Assembly (NCBI GenBank): GCA_947463755.1
Contig: CANHUK010000150.1
Span: 1-5,497 of the forward strand
DNA length: 5,497 bases
Direction of reading: 5' to 3'
Source of the DNA: Chitinophagaceae bacterium
GTDB lineage: Bacteria > Bacteroidota > Bacteroidia > Chitinophagales > Chitinophagaceae
Position numbers and translations under genes: made by a program
Notes under the pieces: generated by a model
Told to the model about the DNA's origin: nothing
Database searches by the model: none
Seen by the model: the letters and a program-made list of their open reading frames with translations, nothing else
Part shown: positions 1 to 5,282 of the stretch, piece after piece
How the letters are laid out: every line of letters begins with the position of its first letter
Position numbering within the stretch: the first letter of the stretch is position 1

Positions 1-182
1 CCTGTACGATCGGCACCAACGAATTGATCGGAAACGATCCTTCGAAACTTCGTGAAGCCATCGACCAGCTGCTATCCGGCAGATGGATGAAAGGCGGTCG
101 TCCTCCTTTGTGGGATGGCCGGGCTGCGGAGCGCATTGTGTCGCAGCTTGTAACTTTAAAAGATCGGATCACCGCCTCATAA
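1..182 (+). CDS. wecB: UDP-N-acetylglucosamine 2-epimerase (non-hydrolysing), C-terminal end only
   Basis: This is the last 59 codons of a gene whose start lies left of the window; the reading frame begins at base 3 and ends at a TAA at 180-182. The family interconverts UDP-GlcNAc and UDP-ManNAc in the cytoplasm, supplying ManNAc-type sugars for surface polysaccharide. The visible part carries the family's C-terminal signature: TIGTNELIGNDPSKL (the loop near the nucleotide-binding site, usually GTNxLxG), then PPLWDGRAAERIV, the near-invariant WDGxAAERI segment that ends these GT-B-fold enzymes. The catalytic residues are in the missing part, so activity cannot be judged. The last 6 bases overlap the end of the opposing HAD hydrolase gene. 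A related UDP-sugar epimerase is the only real alternative. Confidence 0.88.
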   Translation, partial: CTIGTNELIGNDPSKLREAIDQLLSGRWMKGGRPPLWDGRAAERIVSQLVTLKDRITAS

Positions 183-899
183 CAGCTTGCGGAGCCCACT
201 GAGCCGCTCGATCACGTAGGTCGGGACGATACCGTCACGCGGGGGGACGGCCGGATTGAAATAAACCGTATCGATGCCGGCATTACGGGCACCGATGATA
301 TCTGCATCGAGTGTATCTCCGATCATGATGCAACGATCAGGCGTGGTACCCGCCTTTTCCATCGCATAAGTGAAGATCTCGCGGTGGGGTTTCATGATAC
401 CGGCCGCCTCGGAGGTGATGACATGTATGAAGTAGTGCCCGATGCCGCTGTGGCGGAGCTTGGCATGCTGGGTCTGCTCGAAACCGTTGGTGATGAGGTG
501 CATCGGATATCCCTTTCCGGAGAGGTAGTCCAGGACTTCGATGGTGTCGTCGAAGAGTCTTTTTTTGGTCGGCAGGATCTCCAGATATCGCTCGCTCATC
601 GCCTTGGCTAGTCCCTCGTCCGTGATCCGAAAATCCGTCAGCGTCCGCCACATGCGCTTCCATCTCAGTTCCTCCCGATTGATGTATCCCTTCCGGAACC
701 TGTCCCAGAACAACTGGTTGTAGTGGTAGTAGGTATCATGAAACTGCTCGAAAGTTTCGATGCCCCGCGCAGCGAGGCTGAGTTCGAGGTAAAGGTCCTG
801 CAGGGTTTCGCGCGAATTGGCGTCGAAGTCCCAGAGGGTGTGGTCGAGGTCGAAGAAGATATGGTCGTAGCGTTTGGTGCTCAAGGAAACCGATTTCAA
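177..899 (-). CDS. YjjG-type HAD-superfamily hydrolase (probable nucleotidase)
   Basis: The 240-residue protein is a haloacid dehalogenase-fold phosphatase of the YjjG/YfnB subfamily, whose studied members are Mg-dependent 5'-nucleotidases that clear non-canonical pyrimidine nucleotides. All four HAD motifs are present: motif I DLDHT (nucleophile D17, acid D19), followed by the WDF typical of YjjG; motif II LITNGF (T137); motif III K170 in IMKPHREIF; motif IV GDTLDADI (D195, D200). Residues of about 25-110 form the helical C1 cap. Length is normal. There is no ATG before motif I, and an in-frame TAA lies three codons above 899, so the start must be the TTG at 899 or the TTG at 884; neither has a clear Shine-Dalgarno at good spacing. 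The gene converges on wecB with a 6-bp overlap and diverges from the dehydrogenase gene. The family is certain; the substrate is inferred. Confidence 0.9.
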   Translation of the reverse strand: MKSVSLSTKRYDHIFFDLDHTLWDFDANSRETLQDLYLELSLAARGIETFEQFHDTYYHYNQLFWDRFRKGYINREELRWKRMWRTLTDFRITDEGLAKAMSERYLEILPTKKRLFDDTIEVLDYLSGKGYPMHLITNGFEQTQHAKLRHSGIGHYFIHVITSEAAGIMKPHREIFTYAMEKAGTTPDRCIMIGDTLDADIIGARNAGIDTVYFNPAVPPRDGIVPTYVIERLSGLRKLL

Positions 900-962
900 G
901 CGAAGTTACGGTACCTTTACCGCTTCCGTCCGGCAGGTTGCCGGCGGGCAATTTTAAGGATC
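900..962. promoter_or_regulatory. Short divergent promoter region between HAD hydrolase and SDR genes
   Basis: The 63 bp between the two divergent starts must hold at least one promoter unless the genes are read from outside. On the + strand, TACCTTTA at 912-919 is a one-mismatch match to the Bacteroidota -7 motif TAnnTTTG, which would give a leader of roughly 35-40 nt before the ATG at 963. On the - strand, TAAAATTG (956 down to 949) is also a one-mismatch match and would serve the HAD gene. Neither has a clear TTG at the -33 spacing. AAGGA at 956-960 lies unusually close (2 nt) to the ATG at 963. These are weak motif calls. Confidence 0.35.
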
Positions 963-1667
963 ATGAACATCGTCGTCACAGGAGCAAGCAAGGGCATCGG
1001 CAAGGCCGTCGCCGAAGGCTTCGCCCGGAGATTTCCGGGTTGTCATCTCATCCTCTCTGCCCGTCGAATGCATGAAACGATGGCATGGCAGGGCGCGCTT
1101 TCCGAACGTCACGGATGCCGGATCTCCGCATTCGATGCCGACCTCTCGAAACGCGAGGGGGTAGAGGCCTTTGCCGATCATATCCTGCAGGCCTGTGATG
1201 CCGTCGATGTGCTCGTGAACAACGCAGGGTTCTTCGAGCCGGGATCCGTGCATGATGAACCGGAGGGGACGCTGGCGCGTATGCTCGACATCAACCTGTT
1301 TTCGGCCTATCATCTCACCCGACGGCTTCTGCCGGCCATGATCGCGCGCCGTTCCGGACATGTTTTCAATATCTGCTCTGTGGCAGCCCTGAAGGCTTAT
1401 CCCAACGGGGGCGCCTACAGCATTAGTAAATGGGCCCTGCTGGGCTTCAGCCGTAACCTGCGCGAAGAGATGATGCCCCACGGAATAAAGGTAACGGCCG
1501 TGCATCCCGGTGCCACGCTGACGGCCTCATGGGATGGTTTCGACATCGAGCCCTCCCGCATCATGGAGTCTGAGGACGTTGCCGCCATGATCGTGGCGGC
1601 ATCCGGTCTTTCGCCGCAGGCCTGTGTCGAAGATATCCTCCTTCGCCCTCTACTCGGCGACCTCTGA
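963..1667 (+). CDS. Short-chain dehydrogenase/reductase (classical SDR)
   Basis: This 234-residue protein has the Rossmann fold of an NAD(P)-dependent oxidoreductase; its substrate is not evident. The N-terminus starts directly at the first beta strand, MNIVVTGASKGIG, with the TGxxxGIG cofactor loop at 6-13. SARR at 32-35, after the second strand, places arginines where NADPH-preferring SDRs bind the 2'-phosphate. NNAG is at 86-89 and the catalytic tetrad is complete: N111, S139, Y152 and K156 (YSISK). HPGATLT at 182-188 is the usual PG motif after the sixth strand. The frame is open upstream to 723, but the glycine motif fixes the start at the ATG at 963, because earlier codons only mirror the HAD gene. 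The closest well-known relatives include sepiapterin-reductase-like and 3-oxoacyl-ACP-reductase-like SDRs, and sequence alone does not choose between them. No partner gene is adjacent on the same strand. Confidence 0.93.
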   Translation: MNIVVTGASKGIGKAVAEGFARRFPGCHLILSARRMHETMAWQGALSERHGCRISAFDADLSKREGVEAFADHILQACDAVDVLVNNAGFFEPGSVHDEPEGTLARMLDINLFSAYHLTRRLLPAMIARRSGHVFNICSVAALKAYPNGGAYSISKWALLGFSRNLREEMMPHGIKVTAVHPGATLTASWDGFDIEPSRIMESEDVAAMIVAASGLSPQACVEDILLRPLLGDL

Positions 1668-1846
1668 TGGCGCACCGGGGACTATGGGCGTAGGGTATGT
1701 CCTCCAGGACGCGCTACAAGGCATTTTTTGCGCAAAGACGATGTAGCCAATGTGATGTTGTGTGATCGAGGCTATCCGGCCGTTCTGAGGCATCTGAAGC
1801 CCTCAGGAGGGCATCGACGATGAATTTCGCATGGTTTCCGAACCTG
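1668..1846. other. Convergent intergenic gap, no clear terminator
   Basis: This gap separates the 3' ends of the SDR gene (+) and the response-regulator gene (-). It holds a small hairpin GCCCT-CAGG-AGGGC at 1799-1812, which would form 35 nt past the regulator stop on the - strand but has no T-run after it. There is also a palindrome TTTGCGCAAA at 1727-1736 and a six-T run at 1724-1729 that lacks a strong stem before it. CTGAGG at 1785-1790 could pair with CCTCAG at 1801-1806 in competition with the first hairpin. No coding region or promoter is supported. Confidence 0.4.
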
Positions 1847-2566
1847 TCAGGCTGCCTGTTCGTCGGTGAAGCGGTAGCCAACCCCCCGAACGGAGTGGAA
1901 GTATTTCGGATCGCGACTATCGGCTTCGAAGTATTTTCTGAAGTTGAGGATGAAATTGTCGATGGTTCGGGTGGTGGGATATACCTGATATCCCCAGACA
2001 CTCTGCAGGATCTTTTCCCTTGATACCACTTCGTTCCGGTGTGCGACCAGCAGGCGCAGCAGCATGGTTTCCCGCTGGCTCAGTTCGATCCGTTCGCCCC
2101 GGGCGTTGACGGCCTCCTGGGCGTTGAAGTCGATCCGGTTTCCGCCGAAGGCGCATACATCATCCATCGGTGGATGCTCCTGCAGTTTGCGGTTTTTTCT
2201 GATGAGTTTATCGACCCTGAGCAGGAGTTCTTCGAGATGAAAGGGTTTCGTCAGGTAGTCATCCGCTCCCTTTTTCAGTCCCAGTACCCGGTCGCTCCCA
2301 CCCGAGCGGGCGCTCAGCATCAGGATGGGCAGGGATGTATCGGTCAGCCGGATGGTTTCACACACGCTGATCCCATCGAGTTCAGGGAGCATGATGTCCA
2401 GGATGATCAGGTCGAAATATTCTTCGCGGACCCTGCGCAGGGCAGCAACCCCGTCGGAGGCCACGGACACTTCATAACCTTCGAGGGAGAGGCTGAGCCG
2501 AAGGGTCGCCTGCAGGGCTTCCTCGTCTTCCACGATGAGGATGGTTCCTTTCGATGTTTTGTTCAT
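1847..2566 (-). CDS. OmpR/PhoB-family response regulator
   Basis: This 239-residue DNA-binding regulator is the likely phosphorylation target of the kinase encoded immediately upstream. The receiver domain spans about 7-123: acidic pocket E13/D14, phospho-acceptor D57 (LIILDIMLPELDG), S85 at the conserved Ser/Thr switch position, and K107 in TKPF. A short linker (about 124-137) leads to a winged-helix effector domain (about 138-235), with ELSQRETMLLRLL, VVSREKILQSVWG and the recognition-helix stretch TTRTIDNFILNFRKYF, ending in the wing motif HSVRGVGYRF. The ATG at 2566 overlaps the kinase TGA in an ATGA arrangement, so translation is probably coupled to the kinase. It is the last gene of the gldH-kinase-regulator run, and no strong terminator follows. 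Target genes cannot be read from the window. Family assignment is secure. Confidence 0.96.
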   Translation of the reverse strand: MNKTSKGTILIVEDEEALQATLRLSLSLEGYEVSVASDGVAALRRVREEYFDLIILDIMLPELDGISVCETIRLTDTSLPILMLSARSGGSDRVLGLKKGADDYLTKPFHLEELLLRVDKLIRKNRKLQEHPPMDDVCAFGGNRIDFNAQEAVNARGERIELSQRETMLLRLLVAHRNEVVSREKILQSVWGYQVYPTTRTIDNFILNFRKYFEADSRDPKYFHSVRGVGYRFTDEQAA

Positions 2567-3558
2567 GCCGGGGTGTTGGGGATATCCATCACAAAAATAC
2601 TACCCTGCGGGCGATTGTCCCTGACCCGCAGGCTGCCGCCATGTGCTTCGGCGATCTTTCGGCTGAGATACAGGCCCAGGCCCGTGCCCTTGGTTTTTCG
2701 GGTGGTTTCGGATCCCGAGCGATAGAACCTGCCGAAGATCTTTTCCTTCTCTGCATCGGCCACTCCGGGTCCCTCGTCGGCTACGGTGATGCGGAAGCCT
2801 GTCGGGGCAGAGTCCGTCCTGAGGGTCACCATTGCGTCTGCCGGAGAGTACTTGATCGCATTGTCGATCAGGTTGTGAAGGCAGAGCCTGAGGAGGAGGG
2901 GGTCGGCGGCCACCATGGCCGTTCCGGCTCCGGAAGTTTGGATATGGATCCGACGCGCGGGCATCCGCTGCGCGTAGGTATCTGCCGTTTCCTGCAGCAG
3001 TGCATTCAGGTCGACCGGCCTGGGTTCGATCACCTGGCTGGCCGATTCCAGTCTTGAGCTGAGGAGGATGTTCTCGCAGAGTTCGTTCAATCTTTCCGTT
3101 TCCGCCACGCCCTGCTGCATCATGCGGCGGCGGTCTGGTTCCTCCAGCGGAAACTTGAGCATGGTTTCGAGATTCAGCCGCAGGATGGAGATCGGTGTTT
3201 TGAGTTCATGGGTAACGGCCATCAGGAAATTCTCCTGCATCATGTCGTACCTGATCTGCCGGCGTGCGGCCCGGTAGACAAAGACAGCGCCCAGGAGGGT
3301 CAGCACCAGGAACATAAGTCCTTCCCCCGCATACTGGGCAGCATTGCGGTCGCGCTCGTCGGTGATCCGGTTCATGAGCGCGTCATAGTCGGCCATATCC
3401 TTGCGGAGCAGGTCACGCTTGAAGGCGTACATCTCGAGGTTCTGCTGCTTCAGTTCGATGTACCACCAGGCCAGGGCCGCTACGAGATAGGCCAGCAGAA
3501 ACCAGTAGACGACGGTGATGAGCGCGAATCTCCGTTTTCTGCCCTCATGCCTGTTCAT
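2563..3558 (-). CDS. Membrane sensor histidine kinase (HisKA-HATPase, no HAMP)
   Basis: This 331-residue inner-membrane kinase senses an unknown signal and phosphorylates the co-encoded regulator. Domain order: basic cytoplasmic start (RHEGRKRR), TM1 about 11-34, a short periplasmic loop about 35-78 that is charged and helical in character, TM2 about 79-97, a basic junction (YRAARRQIRYD), HisKA with H117 in VTHELKTP, then the ATPase domain with N-box LHNLIDNAIKYSP (N229, N233), G1 box DEGPGV (261-266), F-box KIFGRFYR (273-280) and G2 box GTGLGLYL (291-298). No key residue is missing. No HAMP domain or large sensor domain is visible, so signals may be sensed within the membrane or through a partner protein. 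The general form, with TM2 running straight into the HisKA helix, is one I recognise from Chitinophagaceae genomes. Its ATG overlaps the gldH stop by ATGA and its TGA overlaps the regulator start by ATGA. Confidence 0.96.
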   Translation of the reverse strand: MNRHEGRKRRFALITVVYWFLLAYLVAALAWWYIELKQQNLEMYAFKRDLLRKDMADYDALMNRITDERDRNAAQYAGEGLMFLVLTLLGAVFVYRAARRQIRYDMMQENFLMAVTHELKTPISILRLNLETMLKFPLEEPDRRRMMQQGVAETERLNELCENILLSSRLESASQVIEPRPVDLNALLQETADTYAQRMPARRIHIQTSGAGTAMVAADPLLLRLCLHNLIDNAIKYSPADAMVTLRTDSAPTGFRITVADEGPGVADAEKEKIFGRFYRSGSETTRKTKGTGLGLYLSRKIAEAHGGSLRVRDNRPQGSIFVMDIPNTPA

Positions 3559-4031
3559 CGTCCGGATCTTTCAATGCGCAATCCCACATTCATCACATGC
3601 TTGAGCGGATCCTGCCGCATCAGTTGGTGCAGCCTCACCCGGTACCTCCCGGGGCGCCTGAATCTCACCGGCTCGCGGTACATCAGGATGCGATGTTCAC
3701 GTATGTCGTCCATCGCACGCCCCGACCACCGGTCGCCACGCGTGAGTGGGAGTTCGAAACGCTGGGAAGTGAAGGCCGTGTCTCCGGGCGACATACTCTC
3801 CGCACCGATCCAGATGTTGTTGAATTCATAGGCATCTGTATGCCTGATGACGAAGAACAGCCGGTGGAAGGAAGTGGTATCGGTGATATCGAAGGAGCAC
3901 TCGGGTACACGGTCGGATGACCAGGCATGACCGGGGATGGCATTCGTCTGCTCCATGACGCCGTTTCCTGCACAAGACACCAGGAACATTGAGCAGAGGG
4001 CGATGACTATACAGTGTACGCTTCTTTCCAC
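3555..4031 (-). CDS. gldH: GldH-type gliding motility lipoprotein
   Basis: The 158-residue product is a predicted lipoprotein: a signal peptide with hydrophobic core VHCIVIALCSMFLV and lipobox LVSC, with lipidated Cys at residue 20. The mature part matches the GldH family: FDITDTTSFHRLFFVIRHTD, the EFNNIWI strand, GDRWSG, DDIREHRI, and the C-terminal MRQDPLKHVMNVGLRIE, the family's best-conserved stretch. GldH is needed for gliding in Flavobacterium johnsoniae, but homologues occur in non-gliding Bacteroidota and its biochemical role is not settled. The start is uncertain: GTG at 4031 gives a standard signal peptide; an in-frame TTG at 4049 gives a more basic n-region (MRKAY); an ATG at 4106 would overlap yicC and put 45 residues before the Cys, which is unlikely. 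No acidic residues follow the Cys, so the known surface-export signal is absent, suggesting periplasm-facing anchoring (inference). The stop overlaps the kinase start by ATGA. Confidence 0.85.
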   Translation of the reverse strand: MERSVHCIVIALCSMFLVSCAGNGVMEQTNAIPGHAWSSDRVPECSFDITDTTSFHRLFFVIRHTDAYEFNNIWIGAESMSPGDTAFTSQRFELPLTRGDRWSGRAMDDIREHRILMYREPVRFRRPGRYRVRLHQLMRQDPLKHVMNVGLRIERSGR

Positions 4032-4046
4032 GGAATATGCTTTACG

Positions 4047-4054
4047 CAAAAGTA
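4047..4054 (-). promoter_or_regulatory. Candidate -7 element for the gldH-kinase-regulator unit
   Basis: TACTTTTG on the - strand is an exact match to the Bacteroidota -7 consensus TAnnTTTG and sits 15 bp above the GTG start of gldH, giving a very short leader. No clear TTG is visible at the -33 spacing, so the call rests on one element in a suitable place within the 64-bp yicC-gldH gap. If it works, the three-gene unit can be expressed apart from yicC. If gldH actually starts at the TTG at 4049, this sequence overlaps coding sequence and the promoter would have to be reconsidered. Confidence 0.45.
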
Positions 4055-4095
4055 CGAAATGCCATCGATGCACCCCGCCTGCGCGCCCTTGAGGG

Positions 4096-4971
4096 TCAAA
4101 GCACATTCAGCACCTGCTCCTTCGCCTTCTCGAGCTCATCTTTCATGAGCACCACGCTCCGCTGGATCTCTGCGTCATAGGCCTTCGAACCGGTGGTGTT
4201 GATCTCCCGTCCGATTTCCTGCAGTACAAAGGATAACTTCTTCCCCTTGCCTTCGGCCTGCTCGTCGATCAGTGTGCGGAAATATGCACAGTGGTTTGTC
4301 AATCGCACTTGCTCTTCGCTGATGTCGATCTTCTCGATGTGATAGATCAACTCCTGCTCGAGGCGATTGGTATCATATCTGTCAGGTCCCACCTGCTCCT
4401 CCAGCGTTTTGCGGATATGATCACGGATCTTTTCGCGTCTGAGCGGTTCCACCCGCATTACATCCTCCTGCAGTCTGCCGATATGCTCAATGCGCTCAAT
4501 GAGATCAATTTCGAGCGATCTGCCCTCATGAGTCCTGTGTGCATCAAGCTCATCGATGGCACGCAACAGGATCCGGCTGAATGAAGTCCAGTCATCGGTG
4601 GAAAACGCATCGGTAGTTGGAACGATCACCTCCGGCAACTTGAGCAAAGCATCCAGGATGTTCGATGTGTCAAGCCCCAGCGAATCGGTGAGCGACCTGA
4701 GTTGCGCATAGTAGCTTTTCGCAAGGTCAGTGTTGATGGTGACGGGCTTCGCCGCGCCGTTCACGCGCATGGTCACCGTGCATTCGATGCTGCCACGCAG
4801 CAGCCGTTCGGAGAGCAGTCCGCGGATGTCAAATTCATATGGCTTCAGCAGTTGTGGGATCTTGAGCAATGCTTCGAATTGCTTACCATTCAGCGAACGT
4901 ATCTCGACCAGAAAGGTGCGGTCACCGATGGTGTCTTCGCAACGACCGTAGCCTGTCATGGATTTAAGCAT
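4096..4971 (-). CDS. yicC: YicC/YloC-family endoribonuclease
   Basis: This 291-residue cytoplasmic protein belongs to the YicC/YloC family; members from E. coli and Bacillus have been described as endoribonucleases or RNase partners acting on RNA turnover. The N-terminal signature MLKSMTGYGR fixes the start at the ATG at 4971, although the frame is open ten codons further up. EIRSLNGKQFE (23-33) corresponds to the family's VRSxNxRxLE segment. In the C-terminal half, EKIDISEEQVRLTNHCAYF (213-231) and GKKLSFVLQEIGREINTTGSKA (243-264) are the conserved core, with E252, R255, E256 and N258 present. Length is typical. In many bacteria gmk follows yicC, but here gldH follows after 64 bp. Upstream, TACCTTGC (4995 down to 4988) is a poor -7-like match, and a terminator at 5056-5083 isolates the gene from any transcript coming from the right. 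Confidence 0.95.
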   Translation of the reverse strand: MLKSMTGYGRCEDTIGDRTFLVEIRSLNGKQFEALLKIPQLLKPYEFDIRGLLSERLLRGSIECTVTMRVNGAAKPVTINTDLAKSYYAQLRSLTDSLGLDTSNILDALLKLPEVIVPTTDAFSTDDWTSFSRILLRAIDELDAHRTHEGRSLEIDLIERIEHIGRLQEDVMRVEPLRREKIRDHIRKTLEEQVGPDRYDTNRLEQELIYHIEKIDISEEQVRLTNHCAYFRTLIDEQAEGKGKKLSFVLQEIGREINTTGSKAYDAEIQRSVVLMKDELEKAKEQVLNVL

Positions 4972-5055
4972 ATGTTGACTTTTATCTGCAAGGTACACCA
5001 ATTCGAAGTGTGCAGGGTGATGTACGATTTGCGTATCGCGCTAAAATTCGAGTGT

Positions 5056-5083
5056 AAAAAAAAAGCCCGGAGGAACCGGGCTT
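5056..5083 (-). terminator. Rho-independent terminator, leftward, orphan
   Basis: On the - strand an 8-bp perfect stem AAGCCCGG / CCGGGCTT with a 5-nt loop (arms 5083-5076 and 5070-5063) runs straight into nine Ts (5064-5056), the full form of an intrinsic terminator. On the + strand the hairpin is followed by ACAATAATTGG, not a T-run, so it is directional. It lies 84 bp above yicC and nothing of ordinary gene size precedes it on the - strand, so it must end a short, unannotated transcript or shield yicC from antisense transcription arising near lpxD. Confidence 0.85.
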
Positions 5084-5124
5084 ACAATAATTGGTTAGTG
5101 AGTGCTGGAACGAATCCCAACACA
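5056..5124 (-). ncRNA. Candidate small structured transcript ending at the orphan terminator
   Basis: On the - strand, TAACTTTA (5136 down to 5129) is a one-mismatch match to TAnnTTTG and would start a transcript near 5124. That RNA of about 65-70 nt would fold into an 8-bp hairpin (5122-5115 with 5110-5103, two G-U pairs) capped by UUCG, a single-stranded linker of about 19 nt, and the terminator hairpin. This is the layout of many bacterial small RNAs. No -33 TTG is seen and no known RNA family is recognised. It competes with the small-ORF reading of the same region. Confidence 0.3.
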
Positions 5125-5162
5125 ATATTAAAGTTAATTTTTACCGCGGTAAAATTTTTCAT
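5082..5162 (-). CDS. Possible 26-residue small ORF ending in the terminator stem
   Basis: An ATG at 5162 opens a 26-codon frame (begins MKNFTAVKINFNIVLGF, then a proline and a polar end) that stops at a TAA (5084-5082) whose last bases lie in the terminator stem. An in-frame ATG at 5180 would give 32 residues. The sequence before the ATG is A-rich (GATAAAAAATCCA), as is common at Bacteroidota starts, with no Shine-Dalgarno. The peptide is fairly hydrophobic but has no clear membrane span, and I do not recognise it. Stop-at-terminator placement is the main argument for it. In AT-rich DNA a frame this short arises often by chance, so a non-coding RNA is an equal or better explanation. Confidence 0.25.
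   Translation of the reverse strand: MKNFTAVKINFNIVLGFVPALTNQLL
5139..5154. repeat. 16-bp perfect palindrome TTTTACCGCGGTAAAA
   Basis: Both 8-base arms match without a spacer, and two further A-T pairs follow after one mismatch. The GC-rich centre within AT-rich flanks and the two-fold symmetry resemble a dimeric repressor operator. It lies just upstream of the TAACTTTA element proposed for the small leftward transcript and inside the possible small ORF. No regulator gene with an obvious link is in the window. No second copy was noticed. Confidence 0.4.
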
Positions 5163-5282
5163 TGGATTTTTTATCAACATGCATTCGTGTCGACTGTGAA
5201 TTGATGCAAGTGATAATCACAGGTCACCGCAGGTTGCATAATTGTATTTGCCTATTCGGATGAATGGTACATCGATGTCACA

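Noticed and set aside
723..962. The SDR frame is open upstream to 723, giving a 314-residue version
   Set aside because: The TGASKGIG cofactor loop begins five codons after the ATG at 963 as in normal SDRs; the extra 80 codons are the antisense of the HAD gene and resemble no protein domain.
1699..1736. Possible terminator for the SDR gene: GTCC-TCCA-GGAC hairpin followed by six Ts
   Set aside because: The stem is only 4 bp and the T-run starts 13 bases after it, so it does not have the form of an intrinsic terminator.
1799..1812. GCCCT-CAGG-AGGGC hairpin as the terminator of the response-regulator gene
   Set aside because: The stem is reasonable but the - strand continues TTCAGATGCC with no T-run; it may still stabilise a 3' end but is not supported as a terminator.
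2039..3831. Long open frames on the + strand at 2039-2725, 2554-3057 and 3208-3831
   Set aside because: They are antisense to the response regulator, kinase and gldH genes, which have complete domain signatures; the + strand translations show no recognisable domain.
5103..5122. A tRNA T-arm-like string (GGAACGAATCCC)
   Set aside because: No acceptor, D or anticodon arms can be assembled around it on either strand; the hairpin with a UUCG loop on the - strand explains the symmetry better.
4702..5199. A 165-codon + strand frame spanning the 5' end of yicC and the intergenic region
   Set aside because: It is antisense to conserved yicC sequence, runs through the terminator and palindrome, and its product is not recognisable.
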